Of a DNA stretch of 25,374 nt, positions 1 through 7,907 are shown piece by piece. The number at the start of each line of letters is the position of its first letter. The stretch's first letter is position 1. This stretch comes from CAYRVF01 sp964427535 (GTDB lineage: Bacteria; Chloroflexota; Ktedonobacteria; Ktedonobacterales; JADMIN01): the NCBI GenBank assembly GCA_964427535.1, contig CAYRVF010000082.1, forward strand, positions 1 to 25,374, given 5' to 3'. Both the position numbers and the translations under genes were made by a program. The notes below the pieces were generated by a model. The model ran no database searches. It saw only the letters and a list, made by a program, of their open reading frames with translations, and was not told where the DNA came from.

Positions 1-159
1 CGCGAGGGGGACGCCACGAACCTGCTCGACGCCGCCATCACCGCGCTCAACATGGCCGAATCGCTGCAGCGCATCCTCGTGCGTCGCGCCCTCTCGGGCC
101 AGCATTCGGAAAGCGCCCAGCAACTCATCGACTGGCTCGAACAAACAGTGGTCGGCTGA
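1..159 (+). CDS. C-terminal end of an unidentified protein (5' end outside window)
   Basis: The first 53 codons in frame 1 are open and end at TGA (157-159). The visible tail is helical and reads through an alanine/leucine-rich stretch with the motif DAAITALNMAES, then ends in LIDWLEQTVVG. This resembles the end of a Gfo/Idh/MocA-type oxidoreductase, but 52 residues are too few to name it, so I treat the function as unknown. Codon use and GC match the chromosome-like genes further along rather than the low-GC glycosyltransferase that follows. It converges with that gene, and two small inverted repeats sit between them. Confidence 0.6.
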   Translation, partial: REGDATNLLDAAITALNMAESLQRILVRRALSGQHSESAQQLIDWLEQTVVG

Positions 160-226
160 AACCGCCATCCCACGCCGTTTGTCTGGAATGGCCTGCGCCG
201 GCGACGACGCGAGCGAGCCCGCCTAC

Positions 227-240
227 GCCGCCACGGCGGC
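227..240. terminator. Short GC-rich inverted repeat after the first gene
   Basis: GCCGC and GCGGC flank CACG, giving a tight 5-bp hairpin with a 4-base loop about 70 bases after the stop of the leading gene. No T-run follows. It could help end transcription, but it is short and may be chance in GC-rich DNA. Confidence 0.25.
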
Positions 241-269
241 TCTGGTGTCGCGGTGCGATATGGCTACTC

Positions 270-288
270 AGTTGCCACGTGTGCAACT
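270..288. terminator. Hairpin between convergent genes
   Basis: AGTTGC and GCAACT form a perfect 6-bp stem around the 7-base loop CACGTGT. It lies between the end of the leading plus-strand gene and the end of the minus-strand glycosyltransferase, the expected place for a two-way terminator. There is no T-tract, so the role is inferred from position. Confidence 0.35.
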
Positions 289-315
289 TGACCCCAGTGG
301 TTGTTGATAATTGAA

Positions 316-1575
316 TCAGCTTGTCGAGAGAGCCTTGTCTACTAACTCAAGGAATTGGTCAGTAATTTTTCGATAGTTGAATCGTCTCGCATGCATTTGT
401 CCGTTGCTTGTCATTTCTGTTTTTCTTGCGTCTTCACCAAGCAGATTCTCTATGGCAAGTGCCAGTTCGCGAGGATTCTGTGGTTCCGTGTACATGGTGT
501 GCTCACCAGCAGCTTCTTTTACTCCTCCAACAGGAGTGGTAATGAGTGGCGTACCGGCAGCAAGATATTCAATGGCAGATATGCACAGGGTTTCAACAAA
601 CGTATTGATCGGTATTGTTGGAATCACGCCTATTTCAGACATTTGCATAAGTGCTCTTTTGTGAGTGTCGCTCACACCGCCGGTAAAGATGACATTCGGC
701 GTCCCCTGCTGCTGAGCAAGCTGGCGCAATCTTTGCAATTCAAGTCCTTGACCTCCGATAATCAGGACGGTTTCGGGGACGTGTTCTTTCACAATTCCAA
801 ATGCTCGTATCAGATCATCAATCCCTTTTTCCGGAAATACTCTGCCAAAGTACGAGATAACACGATCGCTAGGACGAATCTCCAACATGCTGCGCAAGTC
901 ACGTATGCCTTCAGTGTCCTGCGTTTCGAAATATTCATTATCAATAGGCGCATACAGCACTCTCGTCTGCGCCTCCAGTTTATCTGCTTCGCCCTGAGGT
1001 AAGAGATGTCGTGCGTGTCGAATCAATTCTTCACGCGTATATTGGCTCACCGCTAGCTGCAGATCGCCTTTCAGATATTCCAATAGCAAAAGCTGCCCTT
1101 GACCATCTGGGTAATGGTTGGCAATTGAATTGAGGACATCAGAGCCCACGGCCTTATGAGCAACAACCACTCGTCTCCCCAGAATGCCCTGGCCATAATC
1201 TCGGGCCCTGTTTGCAATAGACGCATGAGGCTCGATGTAAAACGTTGAGATAACGTTGATACCTTCATGCTCTATCAACTTTATCGCTTTACCGGTGAAA
1301 GCGTGAATTAACGTCCCATCAAACACTTTCACATTGCGCTCTTGTGCGCCCATTCTGTGTACCACGGCAGCATTTTCGCATTGCTCCATCAGGTCCGGAT
1401 CATCATTGAAGTTACTTTCCCTATCGTACACACTTGCATCATACGTGAGCACGTGATGTTTTCTGCCCGTCCTTTCAAGAAGTGCCCGGTTTTGTTGCAT
1501 GGACTCAAAAGTATGTCCCGACATATACGGAGGATACTTGCTTATTGTCAAGACTTTCGGTTCGTCTATTGACAA
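316..1575 (-). CDS. Glycosyltransferase family 4 (GT-B fold)
   Basis: This 419-residue protein has the layout of a retaining GT4 glycosyltransferase, which moves a sugar from a nucleotide-sugar donor to a cell-surface or secondary-metabolite acceptor. The C-terminal Rossmann half carries the family signature: a FGRVFPEKGIDDLIRAF segment, the GGQG loop, and an E-x7-E motif (Glu328 and Glu336) followed by AAGTPLITTPVGG. No signal peptide or membrane segment is visible, so it should be cytosolic or peripheral. The start is TTG at 1575, supported by an AGGTGG ribosome site six bases upstream. The gene has clearly lower GC than its neighbours (23/60 at 361-420 and 30/60 at 1321-1380, against 40/60 at 3481-3540) and has no sugar-pathway partners nearby. 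This points to acquisition by transfer. The substrate cannot be told. Confidence 0.9.
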   Translation of the reverse strand: MSIDEPKVLTISKYPPYMSGHTFESMQQNRALLERTGRKHHVLTYDASVYDRESNFNDDPDLMEQCENAAVVHRMGAQERNVKVFDGTLIHAFTGKAIKLIEHEGINVISTFYIEPHASIANRARDYGQGILGRRVVVAHKAVGSDVLNSIANHYPDGQGQLLLLEYLKGDLQLAVSQYTREELIRHARHLLPQGEADKLEAQTRVLYAPIDNEYFETQDTEGIRDLRSMLEIRPSDRVISYFGRVFPEKGIDDLIRAFGIVKEHVPETVLIIGGQGLELQRLRQLAQQQGTPNVIFTGGVSDTHKRALMQMSEIGVIPTIPINTFVETLCISAIEYLAAGTPLITTPVGGVKEAAGEHTMYTEPQNPRELALAIENLLGEDARKTEMTSNGQMHARRFNYRKITDQFLELVDKALSTS

Positions 1576-1870
1576 TGTTTGCCACCTAGAGCTTCAGACG
1601 GAGCCGCACCATGCGGTACACATTTGGCTCGCATGCTTTTCCACCTTCCACTGGGTAGAGCGGGCGCGTACGCCCAACAAGACCTACGTGCGTTGAACGA
1701 CATCGACCCGTTCGCTGGTGGCCGTGGCGGCGCACTGCAACGCCTGCTCGTCGCCGCTCGCCAGGAGTGTACCAGGTCTCACCGCGTATGGCTACCTGTT
1801 TGCCGCCTGACCCACTAGTTGGACTCAAGCAACATGCGTCGGAGTGGAATCCATTCCCCTTCCGGACGTG
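1576..1870. other. About 295 bases without a convincing gene; possible decayed element
   Basis: Open frames of about 80 codons exist on both strands (1579-1818 plus, 1586-1828 minus), but neither protein has recognisable family motifs. The minus frame reads as arginine-rich low-complexity sequence with a late PLYPVEGGKACEPN segment. That segment vaguely recalls the non-conserved tail of TnpB-type transposon genes, but this is a weak impression. A near-palindrome GGAATCCATTCC lies at about 1847-1858. The stretch separates the low-GC glycosyltransferase from the antirepressor-domain gene and may be a remnant of the event that brought in one of them. No coding call is made. Confidence 0.3.
1582..1587 (-). 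promoter_or_regulatory. Ribosome binding site deciding a TTG start
   Basis: AGGTGG on the minus strand lies six bases before TTG at 1575. No ATG occurs before residue 18 of the glycosyltransferase, so this site favours the TTG start. Confidence 0.55.
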
Positions 1871-2497
1871 TTAGGCCTGAGTGTCATCCGCGGTGGGAGC
1901 GGCGAGCAGCGCGGTTTGCCACTGCTTGATCTGGCGCATATCGATCTCCAGGTTGCCGATGCGGCGCGCGAGGAAGTCGAGGAACGCGGCAAGCTGCTCC
2001 TCGTTGATCTGCGCAGGATGGAGCTGCGGCGGGTTCGCCGGCACGACGTTGCGCGATGAGCTGGCATGCGCCTCAAGCTCGCCGAAGAGGAGACGGTCGG
2101 CAAGGCGCGTTAGCTCCCATTGAAATGCGAGGAACCGATCGCGGATCTCAGGCCGCATGCGGTTGACGTCCACCCCATTAATCCAGCGGCCGATGCCGAG
2201 GCGTTCCAGACACACCATCTGTTGTCGCCCGCCCGGCGTCTCGACAGGATACGTACGCGTCAACTCCCGCAGGATCGGGTCGCGCCGGACACGCGCACGT
2301 TGCGCCCGCTCATTGACATCACCCAGAAACACGAAGCTGAGCATCTTGAGCGGAAAGTAGACCCCCTCAGCCGTCACGAGCGCGATAACTTCGACGTCTC
2401 CCCACTCAGGCAGCTTCCTCGTGACCTGACGCACGACCGTTGCGGGCAGGCTCGACATCTGGCTTTCGGTCCTTTCACGCTCCAAAGGGGGGTCCAT
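1871..2497 (-). CDS. Phage antirepressor N-terminal domain protein (P22_AR_N type)
   Basis: The region from about residue 35 to 145 matches the P22 antirepressor N-terminal domain: a VYFPLKMLSFVFLG segment, an RARVRRDPIL segment, then PGGRQQMVCLERLGIGRWINGVDVN and a PEIRDRFLAFQWE helix. In phages this domain sits in Ant-type proteins that counter the prophage repressor. Here the C-terminal 60 residues form a Gln/Leu-rich likely coiled coil (residues about 165-200) instead of a second known phage domain. The listed start is ATG at 2497. The in-frame ATG at 2458, preceded by GAAAGGA, is an alternative that costs only 13 residues. It lies downstream of and co-directional with the polymerase gene. 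No other phage genes are visible, so it is either a prophage relic or a host regulator built on this domain. Its DNA or protein partner is unknown. Confidence 0.85.
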   Translation of the reverse strand: MDPPLERERTESQMSSLPATVVRQVTRKLPEWGDVEVIALVTAEGVYFPLKMLSFVFLGDVNERAQRARVRRDPILRELTRTYPVETPGGRQQMVCLERLGIGRWINGVDVNRMRPEIRDRFLAFQWELTRLADRLLFGELEAHASSSRNVVPANPPQLHPAQINEEQLAAFLDFLARRIGNLEIDMRQIKQWQTALLAAPTADDTQA

Positions 2498-2546
2498 GAT
2501 GAACCGCCCTTTTGCTGTCTACAACGCTCAGATGTGCGCGTGGAAG

Positions 2547-2567
2547 GTGCCGACATCTCATCGGCAC
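2547..2567. terminator. Hairpin after the family B polymerase gene
   Basis: GTGCCGA and TCGGCAC form a perfect 7-bp stem around CATCTCA, about 55 bases beyond the polymerase stop codon and before the antirepressor-domain start. Position and stem favour a terminator or attenuator. No clear T-tract follows on the minus strand. Confidence 0.45.
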
Positions 2568-2622
2568 ACGCTGCACTCTACTGTACCGCATTCGGCAGGG
2601 AGGCGGCGAGTGAAGCAAACAT

Positions 2623-5172
2623 CTATGGGGGTGACACCAGTGCTGTCAGGCGCGTGGTGATGTCCTCTATCGGCGGTGCGAAGAGCGAGGGCTGCTCGGG
2701 ATCACCGAAAAGGACATCGTAATCCTCTGGCGCGAACGCCCGTGCGAGCCGGGCGGCATAGGTCTCGCGAAGAAGGCGCGTGTAGTAGTTCACGTCGTAG
2801 TCGCGGGGGTCCTCTCCAGTATCAGGCGGCGGAGCGAGCCGGGGCAAACCGCCGCGCGCCCGATAGATGCTCACATACTCGCCTACCTGCCAGCTCGTGC
2901 GTCCAGAGGCGAGAAGCGCCTCGTAGGCTGCCTCCTTCCGTGGGGAAGCCCGATACGCCTGCGGTGTCTTCGTGAGGCGCACGCGCGTACACACCGCTTC
3001 CGTCGCGATCTGGCGCTGACGCACCGCCGTGACCATCTCGACGAATGCCGCGCGCACGCCAGCAATGTCGCGCCGGAGGAGCGGGAGGAGCGCCCGTCGC
3101 AGAAAGTCCTCGCCGAAGGGCTCGGCGCGAACTGAGCGAAAAGCGACTCCACGGAGCGTGAGCCTGCCTGCGCTGGCACTGTCTGGCGACGGATACGCGA
3201 GCAACGCGTAGTTCTTCGCCTCGTGCGAGAGCATCGCCGCGTACCGTCCCTCGAACTCCAGCCGGATGAGCGGCGGCAAGAGCGCGCCAACCTCTGCCAC
3301 GAGGCGCCGCTCACGCTGCTCGTCCCACGTCTCGGGCACGGCAAAATACACGCCGTCGGTATCCGCTTCGAGCAGGGTGGCGCCACGCACGGCGAGCTCG
3401 TGGCAGAGCAATGCGAGAATGTCGCGTCCACGGCTGGTGATCTCGTTCGCCGCATGCACGTCGGCGAAGCGGGTCAGCCCTGGCGCGGCCAGATACCCAT
3501 ACGCCGAGTTGACGAGCACCTTGGTTGCCGCCGCGAACGCTTCCAGACTGTAGCGCTCATCTGAGCCAGCGGGTGCGGTCTTGCTGCGGGCTTTGGCGTC
3601 GAGGCGGAGATCGACGAGTCGGTCCACGAGCGCCAGCAACGCGCCGAGCGTGTCGGTCTTCGAGACGACGCGGAACTGCCGCATGATCGATGGATACAGA
3701 CTGGCGACGTCGCACTTGACGACGTGATGGGCCACGCCGCAAGCATAGAGCACGAGCGACGCGCCGCTGTGTGACGTGCCGTCCGAGCGTGAGCGCGCCG
3801 GCAGCGCATGACCCTTATGCAGGTACGCCCGCACCAACAGCGGATCGAGAATGCCCGTCGCTGGCCCCGCCTCGGCAATGCGCTCGTAGCGCCGCGGAGT
3901 CATCTGGGCGAGCGCGAAGGCGCTCCCACCGAGCAGCCGCGAGACACCCGCGGCCTCCGCCACGTCGTCGAGCGCATATTTCCGCACGCGGTCCGGTTCA
4001 CGACGCCAGGTAGCGAAGATCGCGGCGCCTTCCACATACACGCGGTCGGGCGCGGCCAGGCCGAAATGCCGTGCGACCGCTTTCAGTCCGTGGCCAGGCA
4101 GATCGCGCGCAGCGAAGTCGTAGCGCCGCACGGCATCGAGCGTGTCGATGACTTCCCGACCTGGGACGGTGAAGCGTCCACGTTCATTTGGTCCCGCAAC
4201 GCCTCGCGTACCCCCCGAACCGGTAGAACGCCCATCTGAGCCAGACGAGGGCAGTTCGTCCTCATCCGCATCCGTGCCCGTCTCGTCTGCCACCGCATCG
4301 ACATCGCTACGCAGCATGCCGTAGCCACGTGGCGCTGATCGCCGTTGCAACTGTGTGCCTGCGCGGGTGGCCGCACGCCCGAGATGCAGCGGGACACCCA
4401 GTAGTTCCGCCCGCCGCGCGAGAAACGGCAGATCGAACCCGTGGATGTTATGGTTCTCCAGCACGTCGGGGTCACGCTCGCGAACGAGCGCGGCGAGCCG
4501 CAGGATCAGGTCACGCTCGGCCGCGTTGCCGGTAAGGTCGCTCTCGCCGATGTCGAGCACACGCGAGAATCCCCGGCTATCTCGCACGGCGATGAGAAAA
4601 ATGCGGTCGCGCTCCGCGTACAGCCCGGTTGTTTCGAGATCGAATTGTAGCCGATGTACGTGTTCAAACGCCAGATGCCGGAAGTAGGTCGCTCCGGTCG
4701 CGACGAGGAATTGTTCCTCCGGCGCGAGACTGAGCGCGTCGTCGCCCAGGTCGCGCAGGCTACGGACATCACGTCCCCGGCGGCGTGAGGCCCCGGCGAG
4801 CACGGCACGCTCCAACCGCCGGCCGTCGTCAGCGCTGATGAGATACCGTAGCACGCCTGGCCCTTCGAGCTCAGTGTAGACGATGCGGTCCCGTGCCGGT
4901 TTCGCGCCGTCCGCGAGTGGGGAACCAGCGCTCGCGACGAGGCCGTCGGGTCCATACGCGACGTCGTCCAGGTGGCGGAGCAGCAACCACGGGCGGAAGC
5001 GCCGTCGTTCGAGCGTGACGGGTGCGTTCGGGCACTCGGGATCGCGCCGCCACAGGTAGGCGCTGCCGTCACGGTCCGCCCAGACGGAGACGATGCCGGG
5101 CGTATCATCCCAGCCCCACAGCCAGGCATCCTGCGCATCGGCGACGTGCGTCCCATCGTGATGTGTGCTCAT
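2623..5172 (-). CDS. polB: Family B DNA polymerase with 3'-5' exonuclease domain
   Basis: This is a complete B-family (Pol II-like) replicative/repair polymerase of about 849 residues. Exonuclease motifs are present in order: ExoI FDLETTGL near residue 177, ExoII ENHNIHGFDLPFL near 242 and ExoIII YALDD near 400. The polymerase motifs follow: A, DVASLYPSI near 491; B, KVLVNSAYGYL near 554; and C, EADTDGVYF near 604. All metal-binding acidic residues are kept, so both proofreading and synthesis should work. A hydrophilic Gly/Ser/Asp-rich insert lies between ExoII and ExoIII (about residues 285-325). I chose ATG at 5172 because homology-like sequence (WLWGWDDTPGIVSVW) begins just after it. A GTG at 5295 would add a 41-residue Arg-rich leader with no good ribosome site. 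It is transcribed away from the exporter gene at 5401 and towards the antirepressor-domain gene. In E. coli the family member works in damage repair; the role here is not shown. Confidence 0.93.
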   Translation of the reverse strand: MSTHHDGTHVADAQDAWLWGWDDTPGIVSVWADRDGSAYLWRRDPECPNAPVTLERRRFRPWLLLRHLDDVAYGPDGLVASAGSPLADGAKPARDRIVYTELEGPGVLRYLISADDGRRLERAVLAGASRRRGRDVRSLRDLGDDALSLAPEEQFLVATGATYFRHLAFEHVHRLQFDLETTGLYAERDRIFLIAVRDSRGFSRVLDIGESDLTGNAAERDLILRLAALVRERDPDVLENHNIHGFDLPFLARRAELLGVPLHLGRAATRAGTQLQRRSAPRGYGMLRSDVDAVADETGTDADEDELPSSGSDGRSTGSGGTRGVAGPNERGRFTVPGREVIDTLDAVRRYDFAARDLPGHGLKAVARHFGLAAPDRVYVEGAAIFATWRREPDRVRKYALDDVAEAAGVSRLLGGSAFALAQMTPRRYERIAEAGPATGILDPLLVRAYLHKGHALPARSRSDGTSHSGASLVLYACGVAHHVVKCDVASLYPSIMRQFRVVSKTDTLGALLALVDRLVDLRLDAKARSKTAPAGSDERYSLEAFAAATKVLVNSAYGYLAAPGLTRFADVHAANEITSRGRDILALLCHELAVRGATLLEADTDGVYFAVPETWDEQRERRLVAEVGALLPPLIRLEFEGRYAAMLSHEAKNYALLAYPSPDSASAGRLTLRGVAFRSVRAEPFGEDFLRRALLPLLRRDIAGVRAAFVEMVTAVRQRQIATEAVCTRVRLTKTPQAYRASPRKEAAYEALLASGRTSWQVGEYVSIYRARGGLPRLAPPPDTGEDPRDYDVNYYTRLLRETYAARLARAFAPEDYDVLFGDPEQPSLFAPPIEDITTRLTALVSPP

Positions 5173-5327
5173 TCGCGACAAATCCCATGCACGGCGCGCA
5201 TATTCTCCCGATCGATCCAGCCGTTTAGGAGCTTGTTCTCTCTGCGTGGCACGTAGCCGGTCGCGCCGCGCCCGCCGTCTGTCAGGATACGACACAACGC
5301 CTGGCCGGCGGAGCTTCCTGCCATCTA

Positions 5328-5336
5328 TGCTATGCT
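5328..5336 (+). promoter_or_regulatory. Possible extended -10 promoter for the EamA exporter
   Basis: TGCTATGCT has the TGn extension and a -10-like TATGCT hexamer, 64 bases before the preferred GTG start at 5401. No good -35 hexamer is seen, as is common for extended -10 promoters. This is inference. Confidence 0.25.
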
Positions 5337-5400
5337 ACCGGGTACAGTGGTGATTCGTGCGTTCCCGCGCCATCCACGCGTCCATCGGAGACACCTCGCC

Positions 5401-6378
5401 GTGAGACATGCCTTGCCGACCACGCAGACGACATCTGAGACGCGCGGACTCGTCGCCACCAACATCGCGGTCGCGTTCTTTGGGCTGGCAGGCGTGCTCG
5501 GCAAGATCACCGATTTACCCTCGCCGTTGATCGTGCTCGGCCGCGTCGTCTTCGCGGGACTCGCGCTCGCCGCTGTAGTGATGCTGCGGTCGGTGGCACT
5601 CCGCCCGCGCAACCGCCGCGATGCCGCCCTGCTGCTAGGGCAAGGGGTGCTGCTGGCCATTCACTGGACGGCGTTCTTCCAAGCGATCAACGTCTCCAAC
5701 GTTGCCGTCGGACTGCTCTCGTTCTCTAGTTTTCCGCTCTTCACCGCCGCGCTGGAGCCACTTCTCCTGAAGACGCGGCCGAGCAGACTGCAGGCAGGCG
5801 CCGCTGTGTTGGTGCTACCTGGCATCTTCTTGCTCGTTCCGTCGTTTCACCTGCACGACTCCACGACGGCGGGCGTGCTCTGGGGAGTGTTCGCGGGCGC
5901 GACGTTCGCAGTACTCTCGATCACCAATCGCTCGCTTGGTAGGCGCTATGCGAGCGTCGCCATCAGTCTCTATCAAGATGCCATCGCCGCGCTGGTGCTG
6001 CTGCCTACCGTGCTGTTCCTGGACCCTGCTCAGCTCTTCACCGCCCGCGACCTCGTGCTGCTGCTGATATTAGGACTCTGCTGCACCGCTCTGGCGCATA
6101 CGCTGTTCATCGCTGGGATGCGCGATATCACCGCACAGCTTGCCAGCCTGCTCGCGAGTCTGGAGCCTGTCTGGGGCATTCTCTTCGCGTTTCTGCTGCT
6201 TGGCGAAGTGCCATCGGTACGCACCGCGATGGGGGGTGCGATCATTCTCGCGGCGACGGCCATCCCCACCGCTGTGGGGCTGCGCACACGGAGCGCTCCA
6301 ACACTCCTCGAACAGTCCAACACAGGCTACTCACCCGTCTCCGCCGCCTCACCCTCGGACGATGCCACGGACGACTGA
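5401..6378 (+). CDS. EamA/DMT-family membrane transporter
   Basis: The 325-residue product is almost entirely made of hydrophobic helices, about ten in all, arranged as two EamA repeats. Family-typical segments include LGRVVFAGLALAAVV in the first repeat and LASLEPVWGILFAFLLLGE near the end of the second. That second segment is the conserved EP...G..LGE signature of drug/metabolite exporters. Members move metabolites, often amino acids or nucleotides, across the inner membrane; the substrate here is unknown. The frame is open from ATG 5332, but that start has no ribosome site and its leader is Arg/His-rich. GTG at 5401 has GGAG ten bases upstream and places the first helix correctly. The C-terminal tail (from about residue 300) is hydrophilic and acidic. 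Its last 52 bases overlap the 3' end of the convergent recombinase gene. Confidence 0.9.
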   Translation: MRHALPTTQTTSETRGLVATNIAVAFFGLAGVLGKITDLPSPLIVLGRVVFAGLALAAVVMLRSVALRPRNRRDAALLLGQGVLLAIHWTAFFQAINVSNVAVGLLSFSSFPLFTAALEPLLLKTRPSRLQAGAAVLVLPGIFLLVPSFHLHDSTTAGVLWGVFAGATFAVLSITNRSLGRRYASVAISLYQDAIAALVLLPTVLFLDPAQLFTARDLVLLLILGLCCTALAHTLFIAGMRDITAQLASLLASLEPVWGILFAFLLLGEVPSVRTAMGGAIILAATAIPTAVGLRTRSAPTLLEQSNTGYSPVSAASPSDDATDD

Positions 6379-7901
6379 CCGCTGCCATCAGGCCCACGCG
6401 ACTGCTGCGAAGGCGGCAGGGGCGAGAGCGCAAAGGGGCGGCGATGTCTGCGGGCGTCGAGGTGCGCCAGGTAGCCCTGCGTCGTGCGGATGTCCAGGTG
6501 GCCCAGCCAGCCACGCACGTGCTCCACAGACGCCGGCGGGCGCCCCAACTCAGTATTGCCTTCGAGCAAGGCGATGGCAGTGCTGTGGCGCAGCGAGTGC
6601 GGCGAAATGAGACGGGCGTCGCCCCGCGCACCGTCTGCCCCGTCTGCCCCATCGCCGCGTGACGCAAGCCATTGCGTTTCAACCCGGTCGACGATGCAGC
6701 GGATCTGATTCACGCTTAGTCGCCGGTAGACGTGCGCCTTGGGGGTCGATGGACGAGTCTCGGCAGCGGCACGCCGGGTGTTCGGCGCCCAGCTTGCCGC
6801 TCCAGCGACGAACAGAGGAGTCATACGGTCGGCGGCACGCTCCCACGAGCGCCCGGTCGCCCATACGTAGTCAAGCAGTGTTTCGATCAGTGGAGCGGTG
6901 AGCGGAAGCGTGCGGCCGCCGTGCTGGCCCTTCGTCTTCGCATCGGGCAGCACCAGCCACCACTCCTCCACACCGGCAGAATATTCGCGCACCAGGTCGC
7001 CGACGTCGATCGACGCCAGTTCGATCGCGCGCAGCCCCGTGGCAAGCGCCAGTGCGATGAGCGCGTGGTCGCGCTGCGACGTCTTCGCGCCGGTGAGCCC
7101 CGCCCGCGACCGCCGAACCGATGTCGGCTGCTCTGGTCGCTTGGCCACGTCTGAGCCAGTCGCGGCTGGAGCAGCGGTGTTCGGAACACGCGCGGCATCC
7201 AGGAAGCGCTGCCACTCTGGCTCGGCCAGCACCTGGTACGGCCTGCGGCGCTCGACACTCAGGCGTTTGAGCGCGCCGCGAATCTGATCGGGCGTGAGCG
7301 TCGTGAGCGAATCGAGTGCGCCGAACATCGAGCAATAGACCAGAAACTGCCGCAGCGCGGTCAGGCGCAGGTTGACCGTCGCGGGCGAGAGCGGCCCTGG
7401 CGATTCACCGCCGCTACCAGCGTCCGATGTCGCGGCGCCTTCTTGCTCTTCGGCGTCGTGTGACGACCCACCAGGCAGCACGTTCTGAGTACCGGCCCGC
7501 AACCGTGCGGCCACAGAACGTCCTCTAGCAGCGGGCGAGATGGGGTGGGCATCATGCGCCGTTGCGCGGAGGGCGAGCGCGCCACGATAGGCAAGCAGCA
7601 GATCGAACGTCAGCTCGTCGATTCGCTGAGGAACTCCGGGCGTCTCGAAGAAGTAGCTGACCGCTTTCTCGTACTCGCGCTGCGTGCGTCCCGGATTGAG
7701 CGTGGCCAGCCATCGCGGCAGTTGCTGCCACCAGATGCTTCGAGACGGCGCGGATGAAGCATCATCTTTGGTGTCATCCGGCCATGCGGCGGGTTCGAGC
7801 GAGAGCGAGGGTCGGGTATCTGTATTTGGAGCCGCCTGTGGCGCCTCGCCCAACACGCTCTCGTCCGCTGCTGCGTCTGAGCCGTACGTTTCGTCTGCCA
7901 T
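6327..7901 (-). CDS. Tyrosine recombinase (phage-integrase family)
   Basis: This 524-residue protein has the complete tyrosine-recombinase active site: Arg291 in ATGLRAIEL, Lys322 or Lys324 in the DAKTKGQ beta-hairpin, His435 and Arg438 in SPHSLRHS, His468 in GWLGHLD and the nucleophile Tyr477 in TTQGYLAH. The N-terminal SAM-like core-binding domain (about residues 55-215) is interrupted by a disordered insert (about 115-170). It is preceded by an acidic leader of about 50 residues. A second Ala/Pro/Arg-rich insert (about 240-275) precedes the catalytic domain, so the protein is much longer than XerC/XerD (about 300 residues). ATG at 7901 is six bases after the stop of the response-regulator gene, so the two are very likely co-transcribed. 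No attachment site or phage gene is visible nearby, so it may be a resident chromosomal recombinase rather than the integrase of an element. Confidence 0.93.
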   Translation of the reverse strand: MADETYGSDAAADESVLGEAPQAAPNTDTRPSLSLEPAAWPDDTKDDASSAPSRSIWWQQLPRWLATLNPGRTQREYEKAVSYFFETPGVPQRIDELTFDLLLAYRGALALRATAHDAHPISPAARGRSVAARLRAGTQNVLPGGSSHDAEEQEGAATSDAGSGGESPGPLSPATVNLRLTALRQFLVYCSMFGALDSLTTLTPDQIRGALKRLSVERRRPYQVLAEPEWQRFLDAARVPNTAAPAATGSDVAKRPEQPTSVRRSRAGLTGAKTSQRDHALIALALATGLRAIELASIDVGDLVREYSAGVEEWWLVLPDAKTKGQHGGRTLPLTAPLIETLLDYVWATGRSWERAADRMTPLFVAGAASWAPNTRRAAAETRPSTPKAHVYRRLSVNQIRCIVDRVETQWLASRGDGADGADGARGDARLISPHSLRHSTAIALLEGNTELGRPPASVEHVRGWLGHLDIRTTQGYLAHLDARRHRRPFALSPLPPSQQSRGPDGSGQSSVASSEGEAAETGE

Positions 7902-7907
7902 GGCCGA

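Noticed and set aside
2120..2722. 200-codon plus-strand open frame opposite the antirepressor-domain gene
   Set aside because: The minus strand matches P22_AR_N; this frame has no motif and crosses an intergenic gap and the polymerase end.
6631..6652. Tandem repeat GTCTGCCCC in the recombinase gene
   Set aside because: Only two short copies, explained by the GADGADGA linker it encodes.
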